Assembly: GCA_009838075.1 (NCBI GenBank) | Contig: VXSG01000099.1 | Location: 31,787-95,786 of the forward strand | Source of the DNA: Boseongicola sp. SB0665_bin_10 | GTDB taxonomy: Bacteria > Pseudomonadota > Alphaproteobacteria > Rhodobacterales > Rhodobacteraceae | Length of the DNA stretch: 64,000 nt | Direction of reading: 5' to 3' | In this document: positions 1 to 8,956 of the stretch, in pieces | How positions within the stretch are numbered: the stretch's first letter is position 1 | How the letters are laid out: each line of letters starts with the position of its first letter | The notes under the pieces: generated by a model | Seen by the model: only the letters and a program-made list of their open reading frames with translations | What the model was told of the DNA's origin: nothing | The model's database searches: none | Position numbers and translations under genes: made by a program

Positions 1-422
1 CGAAGTCGATGTGCCACGCAGCCGGCAGATTGGCAAACGGACGTGCTGTTGCCTGCGTCCGGGACCTCGTTGCCCGCGAACGCCATCACCCCCCCTCCTG
101 AATCCCGATGCAGTGGAGACGCAAATGCCTGCACGCGGCGCACCGGCGCCACTCGACGGGACGGTGCGGTCGGCAACCTTGCGGAACCCGTCGTCCGCCG
201 CGCGGCAACCGGTTCCCGCAAGGACAACGACCGGCGCCGAAACATTCGCTGACATGGAAAGAGGCGAGAGGTTGGACAACGACCCAAGCGTGGCTCGTTA
301 CGGCTGCTTCCTTCCGGACCTGACCGGGTTGGCGAGGCGCTCGCCCGCGCCAACCTCTCAAGATCACCATGTAACGCGTTCGGCCTGCGTGCGCAAGGAA
401 TCATGAGGCGTCGGAAATCGTC
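1..422. other. gene-free left edge
   Basis: I see no convincing coding region here. The open frames on both strands are arginine- and proline-rich, as expected for chance frames in G+C-rich DNA, and none has a Shine-Dalgarno sequence or a recognisable domain. It lies downstream of the phosphatase gene that ends at 423 on the minus strand. Confidence 0.5.
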
Positions 423-917
423 TCATTCGCGGCCTGAACCCAAAGCCGCCCAAGCCCGTTGAGCGGCGGTCTCCACGGCGCAGGGCCTGACCGTGCGAAG
501 CCGCGCCAGCGCCGCATCGACGTCCTCGCCAGCCTCGACCATCAGTCTCAGAAGCGCCATCCCCGAACGCCCGCAACCACCGAAGCAATGCGCCAAGACC
601 CGACCGCCGCCGCCAAGGGCGCGATGCGCAACCTCCGACGCCTCCGGCCAAAGTGCGCAGGTCTCCGAAGGGGGTGCGCCAAGATCGGTGACGGGCAAGT
701 GCCGCCAATGCACGCCCGCAGCCTCAAGATCCTCACCCATGGCCGACGCCCCCGCAAACTCCAGCTCGTGCCTGCCGGTCATCGTCAGGACAACGTCCGC
801 GCCCCAGGAAATGATCGTCGTCAAGTCGCTGGAAACGTGCGCGCCGCGGCCCGGCATCGGCGCGATGCCGATCATCCCGCGGCCCAGCGGCAGTTCCGCG
901 ATAACGTATTCAGTCAA
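423..917 (-). CDS. dual-specificity/tyrosine-type protein phosphatase
   Basis: A 164-residue cytoplasmic protein with the cysteine-phosphatase signature HCFGGCGRSG at residues 110-119, matching HCxxGxxR(S/T) with nucleophile Cys111 and phosphate-binding Arg117. A plausible general acid is Asp78 in the preceding VTDLG loop. No signal peptide or membrane segment is present, and the length fits a minimal DSP/PTP domain. Its start overlaps the end of the upstream ankyrin-repeat gene by 8 bp, so the two are probably translationally coupled. The family removes phosphate from Tyr/Ser/Thr or from small molecules; the substrate here is unknown. Confidence 0.8.
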   Translation of the reverse strand: MTEYVIAELPLGRGMIGIAPMPGRGAHVSSDLTTIISWGADVVLTMTGRHELEFAGASAMGEDLEAAGVHWRHLPVTDLGAPPSETCALWPEASEVAHRALGGGGRVLAHCFGGCGRSGMALLRLMVEAGEDVDAALARLRTVRPCAVETAAQRAWAALGSGRE

Positions 918-2415
918 GGGGATCCTCCGTCACTTGATCCGGGTGCTCCTCCGCCCAGTCGTTCAGGAACTCCGCCATCTCGAACTCTCCGGCAAACGCG
1001 ACCTCCTGCCGCCGGAGCGCGGCTCCGGCTTCCAGGGCAAGCCGGGCGCAGGCAACGTGATCGCGCTTGCGCTCCCCGGCTGCGTTTCCCGAACCATGGA
1101 CGATCGTCGAAATCAGGTCCCCGCCATATCCGTTTACGTGATCCAGCCTGACCCCCAAGGACAGGAGGTACGCCATGACGTCCGGAATCCCTTCCCAGCC
1201 TGCCACGTGCACGGGTGTCAGCCCCTGCGGGTCCGGCCGGTCATGAGGAAGGCCGATGTCCACCAATGACTTCGTGCGGCGCAGAGCCTGCGGCAGGTGG
1301 ACCTGGGACCGGATCATGTCGCGGGTCGGCTCCGGCAGGCGTTCAGGATCGATCCGACGCACGGCATTGCCGGCAACCGCGTCCGCAATCGCGGCCTCCT
1401 CGCGACCAAGGTCGGCCCTGCAGCCCCGCGACGCCATCTCTTCGGCCGCTCCGTCATTGCCGTACATCCGCGCAAGCGCATATGCGCTGTGTCCCCACGC
1501 TATCTCGTCTGGATTTCCGCCGGCATCCAGAAGCCTTGCCACGATCCGGCGCGAGCATAGCCGCCGCGCCGCTTGATGAAGCGCCGGGATCACGAAGGGC
1601 GCCTCGCCAGAAGTTTCCGGCCAGTGAATGGATTCGTTTGGATCGGCTCCGCCCCCAAGAAGCGCTTCGACCATCTCGGGATCGTTGAAATCGAGGGCGC
1701 GCGGCAAAGCGTTTGTCCGCGCTGTCCGCGCGCCGTGGTCCAGAAGGAGCCGCAGGGCCGGCGCGCCGATTTCGCAGGCATGATAGAGCGATTCCCCGTC
1801 GTTCGGGTCCGCCCCGTTGCCCAGGAGCCACGCGGCCAGCCGCAAGCTCGACGCATGCCCGACGGCACCGTAAAGTGCCGAAAGCGGGTTCCCTGGCACC
1901 TGCTCGTATGAATCGTTGACGCTTGCACCGGCGGCCTTCAGCGCCTCAGCCGTTGCCAGCATGTCCTCTTCCGAACCGCCGTGACGCCACCACCGGGAAA
2001 AGGCCAGATGCAGAATCGGCGTTCTTGGCCCCAGAACGGGTTCACTGGCAGCTTGCGGTCTGGCCGCGAGCGTCTCCCGTACGGACTCAACGTCGTACAT
2101 GGCACACATGATCCCGAGATTGTCCCGCCTGAGGTCCGGCGCGGCCTCCAGGAGGCGTTCAACTCGCCATCCCTGCCCGTGAAACAGCGCGATCTTGAGA
2201 CGGTCAAGTTGTTCCGTCCGGTCCATGACCCTTGTCTCGGCTGCAAACTTGAGAACCGACCAGCTTGCAAATCCAGCTTCCCTTGCCAGAACACGCAGGG
2301 TGTCGGCATGGCTTGCCACCTTCGGATCGGACCCAAGCACGGCCTCGACGCGGGCCAGCGCATCACGTTCACCTGCCGCACAGGCACTCTTCAGCGCCTT
2401 CGCGTCACGGCGCAT
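910..2415 (-). CDS. ankyrin-repeat protein
   Basis: A 501-residue protein with several ankyrin-type units, for example GNPLSALYGAVGHASSLRLA, then repeats with LLLDHGA, LLGGGADPN and LLDAGGNPDE turns, and a last unit near residues 400-430 (TPVHVAGWEGIPDVMAYLL). Ankyrin stacks bind partner proteins; no enzymatic domain is visible. It overlaps the phosphatase gene downstream, so that enzyme or its target is a natural candidate partner (inference). The first ATG, used here, has no Shine-Dalgarno sequence. A strong AAGGAGAG lies 26-34 nt upstream at a good distance from in-frame CTG and ATA codons, so the protein may start about 8 residues earlier at a non-ATG codon. Confidence 0.8.
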   Translation of the reverse strand: MRRDAKALKSACAAGERDALARVEAVLGSDPKVASHADTLRVLAREAGFASWSVLKFAAETRVMDRTEQLDRLKIALFHGQGWRVERLLEAAPDLRRDNLGIMCAMYDVESVRETLAARPQAASEPVLGPRTPILHLAFSRWWRHGGSEEDMLATAEALKAAGASVNDSYEQVPGNPLSALYGAVGHASSLRLAAWLLGNGADPNDGESLYHACEIGAPALRLLLDHGARTARTNALPRALDFNDPEMVEALLGGGADPNESIHWPETSGEAPFVIPALHQAARRLCSRRIVARLLDAGGNPDEIAWGHSAYALARMYGNDGAAEEMASRGCRADLGREEAAIADAVAGNAVRRIDPERLPEPTRDMIRSQVHLPQALRRTKSLVDIGLPHDRPDPQGLTPVHVAGWEGIPDVMAYLLSLGVRLDHVNGYGGDLISTIVHGSGNAAGERKRDHVACARLALEAGAALRRQEVAFAGEFEMAEFLNDWAEEHPDQVTEDPLD

Positions 2416-3082
2416 GCGAATGACGGAAATGGCTATCAGGACTCTCCTTTCTGGCTTGGCGGTCTGTCAATGCGGGCAAGAGAAACGCCGACAAATGTCG
2501 AGCTTCTGAATTGAGGATGCCGGCATCGGCTCTCCGAGGACCCGGATGCCTCCCCGAAGGCAATGGCAGCATAGTGACACCCGGTCTCAAGGCAAGAGCG
2601 GGGGCTCATATGCCCAACTTGACCGTCCGCCGGGTCGTCTCCTCCGGCCCCGCACCCTCGAAACGGGCATCCGCGCGATTGTTGCCGGCGCGAGCGGACG
2701 CCGGAGGACCAGCGCCAGCCCTGCAACGCTGCCCTGGAGGAGCGGATCGACTGCCACCGACATGTTGCGTGCAACATTTCCACCGGAAGACCGGAAGGCG
2801 CCGGACCCGCCCTGACCGGTGCAGGGCGCTGACGAAGTGCTGTCGGGACGTGCCGGGAACGGCGGATTTCCCGGTCGCGATTCAGCGCGGCACGCTTCGG
2901 CGGCCGGGCGAGGCGCGCGGGACTGGCGCGGCTGCACGGCGAAGCGTTTGCGTCGGCAACTTTCACTGACCCGTGAAATCAGTGCTTGCGGCGACCTGGC
3001 GGCCCGTCAAGCCAAGTATTTGAGTCTCCAAGAGTGGACCCTGATCTGCACACGGTCTACGCTTGCCCGAACCGATTCATGC
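2416..3082. other. gene-free interval upstream of dnaX
   Basis: About 670 bp between the divergent ankyrin gene and dnaX. No frame here looks coding. I searched by eye for a signal-recognition-particle RNA, which sits near dnaX in some alphaproteobacteria, and did not find the conserved GGAAGGAAGCAGCC core on either strand. The dnaX promoter must lie here, but I cannot place it. Confidence 0.5.
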
Positions 3083-4879
3083 ATGGCGCCCATGACCGAC
3101 GGCACAGACAGCGCATACCAGGTACTGGCACGAAAATATCGCCCGGAGACCTTTGCCGATCTTGTCGGACAGGACGCAATGGTGCGCACGCTCGCCAATG
3201 CCTTCGAAGCCGACCGAATTGCCCAGGCCTTCATTCTCACGGGCATACGGGGCACCGGGAAGACCACGACGGCGCGGATCATCGCCAAGGGCATGAACTG
3301 CATCGGCCCGGACGGCAACGGCGCTCCGACAGTCTCGCCCTGCAGCACCTGCGAGCATTGCGTGTCCATCGCGCAAGGCCGGCATGTCGACGTCCTCGAA
3401 CTGGACGCCGCCTCGCGCACGGGCGTGAACGACATTCGCGAGATCATCGAGAGCGTGCACTACCGCGCCGCATCAGCCCGATACAAGATCTACATTCTCG
3501 ACGAAGTTCACATGCTTTCGACGAGTGCCTTCAATGCGCTTCTGAAAACGCTGGAGGAGCCTCCCGCCCATGTGAAGTTCATATTCGCGACCACGGAGAT
3601 CCGAAAGGTTCCGGTCACCGTCCTCTCCCGCTGCCAGCGCTTCGACCTTCGCAGGATCGAACCCGGGACAATGATGGATTTGCTCCGCCGAATCGCGACC
3701 GCCGAGAAAGCCGAGATCACCGATGAAGCGCTTGCACTTGTCACGCGCGCCGCGGAGGGATCGGCTCGAGACGCGACATCGCTCCTTGACCAGGCGATCA
3801 GCGATCGGACCCAGGCAACGGATGTGGATCAGGTTCGCGCAATGATCGGGCTTGCAGATCGTGGCCGTGTCCTGGATCTCTTCGAGCTCATAATGACCGG
3901 TAACGCGGCCGGCGCACTGGCCGAGCTCTCCGCGCAATACTCTGACGGCGCGGATCCGATGGCGGTCCTCCGTGACATCGCCGAAATCATCCACTGGATC
4001 AGCGTCATCCGCATCACTCCGGAGGCTGTCAACGATCCCACGGTGGCGCCGGAGGAGCGCACACGCGGCAGTGCGCTGGCCGACAGGCTGCCAATGCCCG
4101 TCCTGTCCCGAACGTGGCAAATGGCGCTGAAGGCGCTTGAGGAGGTGGGCAATGCGCCCGATGCCATGATGGCCGCGGAAATGGCCGTGATCAGGATGAC
4201 GCATGTTGCCGATCTGCCGACTCCGGGCGAACTCGTGGCAAAGCTGAGAAATGCCGCGTCTTCCCCTGCACCGCCCACGCCGTCCTCAACGCCACCACCA
4301 TCAGGTTCAGGCGGACGGGAAGGCGGCCCCGCACGGGGTCCGGGCACGATCGCGGCGGCGACCCGCGCGGCAGGCGCGCCCTCGTCCGGCGGAGCCGTGG
4401 CAGCCGCACGGCCCGCGCTTGTCCTGGATCCGGAAAGTGCCCTCGCCAGGTTTCCGACCTTCACGCATGTGTTCGACTTGATACGCGCGAATCGCGAAAT
4501 GAAGCTCTGCATCGAGGTGGAGCAGGATCTGCGGCTGGTCTCCTATCGTCCCGGCCGCATCGAGTTCGAACCAGGGCCGCAGGCAGCCGGGGATCTGGCG
4601 CAAAGGCTGGGCCAATGCCTGCAGAACTGGACAGGCGTCCGCTGGACGGTTTCCGTGACAGCATCGGGTGGCCAGCCCACGATTTCCGAAACTCGAAACG
4701 CGGCAACCGACCAGCTCAAGGCCGCCGCCAGAGAGCACGAAATGGTCGCTGCAATCCTGTCGGCGTTCCCGAATGCCAGGATCGGGGATCTCCAGACCGC
4801 CGAAGCCCTCTCCGCTTCCGCCGCCGAAAGTTCCCTCGATGAGATCGAGGACGAGTGGGATCCTTTCGAGGGGGACTGA
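3083..4879 (+). CDS. dnaX: DNA polymerase III subunits gamma/tau
   Basis: The clamp-loader ATPase of the replicative polymerase, 598 residues from this start. Near the N terminus is the family-typical YQVLARKYRPETF. The Walker A motif GIRGTGKTT is at residues 54-62, a Cys4 zinc module at residues 73, 87, 90 and 93, and a Walker B-type ILDEVHM follows. A proline/glycine/alanine-rich linker (about residues 395-440) leads to a tau-like C-terminal domain that ends in acidic residues. The open frame extends 88 codons further upstream, but that part looks non-coding; ATG at 3083 or 3092 are both possible and neither has a good Shine-Dalgarno sequence. I saw no A-AAA-AAG slippery site that would make a separate gamma form. 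ybaB, its usual downstream partner, is 10.4 kb away. Confidence 0.95.
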   Translation: MAPMTDGTDSAYQVLARKYRPETFADLVGQDAMVRTLANAFEADRIAQAFILTGIRGTGKTTTARIIAKGMNCIGPDGNGAPTVSPCSTCEHCVSIAQGRHVDVLELDAASRTGVNDIREIIESVHYRAASARYKIYILDEVHMLSTSAFNALLKTLEEPPAHVKFIFATTEIRKVPVTVLSRCQRFDLRRIEPGTMMDLLRRIATAEKAEITDEALALVTRAAEGSARDATSLLDQAISDRTQATDVDQVRAMIGLADRGRVLDLFELIMTGNAAGALAELSAQYSDGADPMAVLRDIAEIIHWISVIRITPEAVNDPTVAPEERTRGSALADRLPMPVLSRTWQMALKALEEVGNAPDAMMAAEMAVIRMTHVADLPTPGELVAKLRNAASSPAPPTPSSTPPPSGSGGREGGPARGPGTIAAATRAAGAPSSGGAVAAARPALVLDPESALARFPTFTHVFDLIRANREMKLCIEVEQDLRLVSYRPGRIEFEPGPQAAGDLAQRLGQCLQNWTGVRWTVSVTASGGQPTISETRNAATDQLKAAAREHEMVAAILSAFPNARIGDLQTAEALSASAAESSLDEIEDEWDPFEGD

Positions 4880-4923
4880 TTCCGCCCTTCTCGGAGCGGC
4901 ACGCGATCAGGCATCAGGCACGT

Positions 4924-5370
4924 TCAGGAAATTGGCTCTCCGCCGGCCGCGTCCGAAGCATTGCGGGTCCCGAGCGCGACGCCAGCGGCCTTGGCCGTCG
5001 CAGTCAAGTGCGCGCGGATCACCGGAACCGGCCGAATTGCATCGAGTCTTTCCCGTGCCCCGACCAATGCCGTGCTGACCGGCGGCATGCAATCGGAAAG
5101 GTCCAGAACGTCGTCGCCTTGGCATCCCTCCGAGGCAGCGATGCCGGGGACCGCGAAGTGGGCCGCAGTTGTGCCGTCCGGTCCCTCGTGCCGGGACCCG
5201 GCCATTTGCGCTTGCGGCAGTTTCGGATCCCCCAGGTAATCTCCGTCACCCGCACGTTCGACTGCTTCACCATCAAGCAACGAACGCAACAATTGGCGCA
5301 TTCTCTCTTGAACAATGCAGGAACATCCAGTGAGTCTCGGTATGTGGTTGACGACGACACGCCTTGCGAG
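4924..5370 (-). pseudogene. possible frameshifted C-terminal part of the secreted protein
   Basis: On the minus strand, the frame one base away from that of the secreted protein ending at 5273 stays open to 4924. It reads as a plausible protein, with balanced composition rich in Ala, Gly, Asp and Val (for example DDVLDLSDCMPPV) rather than the Arg/Cys/Trp-rich look of shadow frames. A single indel near 5365 would join it to the upstream gene and give one protein of about 340 residues. This is a judgement from composition only; I recognise no domain. Otherwise 4880-5272 would be gene-free. Confidence 0.35.
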
Positions 5371-5953
5371 ACGCGAGAAGGGCACCACGCAAACCGTCAG
5401 GCGCTGGATCGAGGGAGGGGACATCGGGATCGGAGCCGCAAAGTGATGAAGCGTACAGTGCCGCCAGCGCCGCCATGTGTCCGTCGAAGCTCGCTTCAAC
5501 GTCATGCCCGGAGAAGCCCAGCATGGCGCGGAAGTCCCGCGACTGCATGATGTGCAAGATGAATTCGGTCGGACGCCTTTGTTTCATGCGCATGTTGGTC
5601 GGTGTTGCAAAGAACAGTATGGTTCTGTCGTCGGGCTTGAAGACTTTGGCGTCAAAGACTCTCTCGCTCCCGTTCGCGGACACGGTCCCGATCCTTGGCA
5701 ATGGCCGCCCGAGGCCAGATCCGGCATCGACGGCGAATCCGATCCGGATGTCCCCGTTGACGTGGCAGATTGCGACCATTCGGGCCGAACCCGCTGTCGG
5801 CTGAACCTGAACGATGCGTCGAGCCAACATTTCGCGGCCCTCCGAAATTTTCAGCGTCGGCGTCTCGACAAGAATGGTCTGTGCATGCAACGCGCACTTC
5901 ATGCCGAGAAGGCCCGTCGCGGCAACCAGGATCGTCGCAACGGTCTTGATCAT
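5273..5953 (-). CDS. secreted protein of unknown function
   Basis: A 226-residue protein with a good Sec signal peptide (MIKTVATILVAATGLLG, cleavage probably after the following ALHAQ) and a strong Shine-Dalgarno GGTGGAGGAAAAACG directly before ATG 5953. The mature part has a beta-rich look (ARMVAICHVNGDIRIGF, then DDRTILFFATPTNMRMK). I do not recognise the family. The last 30 or so residues (CRRQPHTETHWMF onward) look like an out-of-frame tail, and the neighbouring frame continues plausibly to 4924, so the gene may carry a frameshift. It is the gene of the insert nearest to dnaX, in the opposite orientation. Confidence 0.6.
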   Translation of the reverse strand: MIKTVATILVAATGLLGMKCALHAQTILVETPTLKISEGREMLARRIVQVQPTAGSARMVAICHVNGDIRIGFAVDAGSGLGRPLPRIGTVSANGSERVFDAKVFKPDDRTILFFATPTNMRMKQRRPTEFILHIMQSRDFRAMLGFSGHDVEASFDGHMAALAALYASSLCGSDPDVPSLDPAPDGLRGALLASRKACRRQPHTETHWMFLHCSRENAPIVAFVA

Positions 5954-6815
5954 CGTTTTTCCTCCACCTCGCGTCGCACCTTGCCATGTGCCACAATTCG
6001 GGAATAACTCATGAGCGGAATCGCGTGACGCATGCAAGGACCAGCACCGTTGTCTCATGTCATTGGCGGCCTGCCCGACGCCGGCAGACTTCCTGTCAGA
6101 GGCCGAAGGCACGGGGCCCGTCCGGATCGACGCGGAAAGTCCTTTCCGGACGGCATGTCGGCGGTTTCTGGCCTTCCAGCCGCCCCAGATCCGTCGGCCA
6201 CTTGGCAAACGAATGGCAAACAGTCGAATTCCATCTGACGCACTCCTCAGGCAGTCCGTGCCCTCGATGACGGCAACCCTTGAGCAAGCCAAGGCTGCCG
6301 CCGGGACGGGCCTTGCCGTCGTGAACGAACGGAGGTGGAGCACGCTGGAATCACGCGCCTCAATTTGCGCCGCGGGATTCGCTGGGCGACCACACTGCAA
6401 TCGTGCGAAGCCAGATCAAGCAAGACGGCCTTCACTTCCGGAATTTACGACCGGACGGTCGGCCAGGATCAACTCTCCTTCGCGGCCGTTGCCATGCCAC
6501 CGGCTGGCCCTCGGGCGCCGACAATGGCGTCTGCGAAGTCCAAACGCGCCGCGTCACCGTCCCTTGCACAGTTCACCAAAAGCGCTGCCACAAGTCTTGC
6601 AACGCCCCGGTTCCGGCAGGCTGGCTCGCCTTCGCCGCATGGGAGTTCCGTGCAACGGTCCACGTCGAAAGCTCTCGGCGTCTCCGCGCCCAGTCTCGTT
6701 TCATTTCGCACTATTTTCCAGGCATTGCCTGGTGCAAGGCAGTCACGTTTCGGAAATCGGATCAGCGGACCAGGACAGAGTGGGGTGCGGTTCACATCCT
6801 GCAGAAGTCAGGCGG
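5954..6815. other. gene-free interval
   Basis: About 860 bp with long open frames on both strands, but none with a credible start, a domain or a protein-like composition. The frames are rich in Arg, Ser, Cys and Pro. The stretch may be decayed sequence inside the dnaX-ybaB insert; I see no repeat or RNA gene in it. Confidence 0.45.
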
Positions 6816-7097
6816 CTACTCGAATCCGCAAGCCTCTCGGGTGGTCCACACATTGACCTCCTGGCCGCCTTCATGTCGGAAGCGGTCGATCCTGAACCGC
6901 CCTTTGTACGCATTGCCATTCGCGAAGGTATGGATTCCCTGTCCGTTCGGCAGACCCTTGCGCATTTCTCCTTCGAAACGATCACCGTTTGGCCATGACA
7001 AGGCCCAGCACCCGTTCCTCTCGCCATCCACACCGCCGTCTGCCCTGCTGTTCAGGCTCGCGCAGTCGTTATCGGACGCTGGCATCGTTGAATGCAA
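6816..7097 (-). CDS. small MORN-repeat protein or fragment
   Basis: A frame of up to 93 residues with two clear MORN repeats in tandem: WPNGDRFEGEMRKGLPNGQG, then HTFANGNAYKGRF. A third, degenerate unit (DRFRHEGGQEV) follows. MORN repeats (consensus GxYxGxWxxGxxxGxG) are beta-hairpin units that bind membranes or proteins. The N-terminal 25 residues look unnatural, there is no signal peptide and the surrounding DNA is gene-poor, so this could be the remnant of a longer secreted MORN protein. Confidence 0.45.
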   Translation of the reverse strand: MHSTMPASDNDCASLNSRADGGVDGERNGCWALSWPNGDRFEGEMRKGLPNGQGIHTFANGNAYKGRFRIDRFRHEGGQEVNVWTTREACGFE

Positions 7098-7354
7098 TTA
7101 CCGCCGGGTCGGGAAGCTGCTTTCAACTTCGTCATGGTTTCGCATCCCCAAAGACGAGCGCATGGCGCACAACGCGACCGGCGTGGCGGCTCAAGCGGCC
7201 GCTGTTTGGCCCGCCTCGCTCGGAGCCGAATTGCTGGCGAATCCGGGATCTGCAGAAGCCGGGGACCGTGGCGGTCCAACCAGGCGGAAGCCCTTGTTAT
7301 GAGGACGCGAAGGAAAGGCCGGGATCAGACGGAAAGAGGAAAGGCCGCAAAAAA

Positions 7355-7627
7355 TCAAGCAAGATACTCCCAAGCCTTTTCCTCGCCGCATGCCGGACAA
7401 GAATACATATCCTTTAGCCACTTAACAATTTCGTCCTTGAACACCAACATTGCCGCGCCACCTGTAACAATGGCAACGCAAATAGGTAGAGCCAGCCCCG
7501 TCCCTGCAAAGAGATAAGCAACCCATGCGTAACCGCCGAAGCCCACCATTGACACACCTAAAATCTTGAGGACGAGAAGTAAGTTCACCTCTTCCGTGTG
7601 CCTGCAGGAACTGCACCGAATTTTCAT
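7355..7627 (-). CDS. small membrane protein with split zinc ribbon
   Basis: A 90-residue protein. MKIRCSSC supplies one CxxC pair at residues 5 and 8, two adjacent hydrophobic helices follow (about residues 17-60), and CPACGEEKAW near the C terminus supplies a second CxxC. The two cysteine pairs would sit on the same side of the membrane and could make one zinc ribbon. The start is supported by a strong Shine-Dalgarno AAGGAGATGGCAG before ATG 7627. No named family recognised. It is more A+T-rich than the chromosomal genes nearby. Confidence 0.7.
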   Translation of the reverse strand: MKIRCSSCRHTEEVNLLLVLKILGVSMVGFGGYAWVAYLFAGTGLALPICVAIVTGGAAMLVFKDEIVKWLKDMYSCPACGEEKAWEYLA

Positions 7628-7717
7628 CTGCCATCTCCTTTCGCAGCTACATGTGGCGACCTGCCATCATATTCGCTTCGACCTGCCACATCTCGGTCGG
7701 CTTCGTGCTCCGCCCCT

Positions 7718-8596
7718 TCATTCCCGCGCGAGCGAGAACGCGCCCTCGATGCCGTCGCGCCTGAACACGCCCCCAGCCTCTTCATGGTCGTGGCCGTAGA
7801 ACCTGCCTTCCAGGCCGGTAGCGTTGAAAGAGCCATCGCGCATGGAAACGCGCCGCCAGGCAATGTCAGGGCTTTGCATCCCAGACACCGCTTCGATGTT
7901 CGAGAATGTCAGGTCAATTGTTGCCGCTGCAAGGTCCGCCGTCAGGTCAGCGTCGCCGGTCACTTCCTCGCCTATGGCGAGGCTTCCGATCTTCACGCCG
8001 GCCATCGCACCGGACCACAACGCGGTGCCGCTGGTCGGATTGGTTCCTGGTCGTTCCGGACATTCATTCCGGAGGCAATAGTAGCTGAAGCTTCCTGTCG
8101 GGTAGCCGACCGACCACGGCAGCGCGGTCCGAAAGGCGACTCCTTCGGCGCTAATAGTCATAAGACTGGCCGTGCCAACGTTGTGCTCGCCCCATACGCC
8201 ATAGGAATCGAAATTGATCCTGATCCCGTCCTGCACAACCGTCTCCGTCACTCGCCCAATGTTCACCCCGTTGCGCTTTCGCTGGCCGGGCACGGTTTCA
8301 GGTATAAGGTTCTCGCCCGACGAGAGGTCGGCGAGGTCAAGGGTCGTTCTTTCGCCTGCAAGCGTGAGCGTGCACAACTGCCCCTCGCACGAAAAGTCGC
8401 TACGGATTAACGTCCCTTGCCCATCATCGATGACTGTGTCCCCGGCAATGGCCTGAACCGGCAGCAGAGTCGAAGTAGGCAAAGTCGGGCCGGCGATATC
8501 CGTCTCTGGGATAGTCGGACTGCCGCAGCCCGCCAGGGCCAGGGCCGCGGACATCGTTCCCGCCAAGACCGTGGACATCCTCAAGGCGCAACGCAT
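7718..8596 (-). CDS. TbpB-like surface lipoprotein
   Basis: A 292-residue lipoprotein with lipobox LAGC (lipidated Cys24). The C-terminal 35 residues, GLEGRFYGHDHEEAGGVF followed by GIEGAFSLAR, match the closing strands of the transferrin-binding protein B barrel domain, whose usual form is GxFYGPxAxExGGxF then xGxFGAxR. Family members are often Slam-exported outer-surface lipoproteins that bind host or environmental metalloproteins; in free-living alphaproteobacteria the ligand is usually unknown. The start has GAGGGG upstream. No TonB receptor or Slam gene is in the window. Confidence 0.75.
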   Translation of the reverse strand: MRCALRMSTVLAGTMSAALALAGCGSPTIPETDIAGPTLPTSTLLPVQAIAGDTVIDDGQGTLIRSDFSCEGQLCTLTLAGERTTLDLADLSSGENLIPETVPGQRKRNGVNIGRVTETVVQDGIRINFDSYGVWGEHNVGTASLMTISAEGVAFRTALPWSVGYPTGSFSYYCLRNECPERPGTNPTSGTALWSGAMAGVKIGSLAIGEEVTGDADLTADLAAATIDLTFSNIEAVSGMQSPDIAWRRVSMRDGSFNATGLEGRFYGHDHEEAGGVFRRDGIEGAFSLARE

Positions 8597-8956
8597 CCGG
8601 ATTCCCCTCTTGCAGCATAGCCGACGGACCTTCTCCCGGGTCGCCGGACCGCCCCAGAATCAGGGCGACGGGACGGACGCTATTCGGACGCAGAACGCGG
8701 TGTCAACGCCAAAGAATGGCCCTTCGTAGGGTTGGAATAGTTTTCTCGAACTAGCAATTTGGGGAGAGTCCCGCCGCGCACGAAGGACGCAACCTGGAAC
8801 CGCTCGCGAAACGGCGCGCTGGTCTTCAGTCATTGTCGACGCAGCGCCCATTTTTTGCATCGGCACACCATCGCTTCGACAACGACATTCTAATCAATCT
8901 CCACGCCTTACGCTTCGTACGCCTCTACTACGTCGCCACACCTTGAATGACGTAGA
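8597..8956. other. gene-free boundary between the lipoprotein and the A+T-rich cassette
   Basis: About 360 bp with no supported gene. Base composition shifts from G+C-rich to A+T-rich across it, so one edge of the cassette probably lies here. The sequence near 8930-8955 holds a short inverted repeat, listed separately. Confidence 0.5.
8928..8955 (-). terminator. short inverted repeat after the RelA-like gene
   Basis: CTACGTC (8928-8934) and GACGTAG (8949-8955) form a 7-bp inverted repeat with a 14-nt loop, 1 bp past the 3' end of the cassette. There is no T-run, so it is a weak terminator candidate. Confidence 0.3.

Noticed and set aside
2416..3082. Possible signal-recognition-particle RNA upstream of dnaX
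   Set aside because: The segment near 2555-2580 has GAAGGCAATGGCAGCA, a loose likeness to the SRP core, but the conserved GGAAGGAAGCAGCC and its flanking stem are missing.
3083..4879. Programmed frameshift in dnaX for a gamma subunit
   Set aside because: No A-AAA-AAG type slippery heptamer was seen in the linker region.
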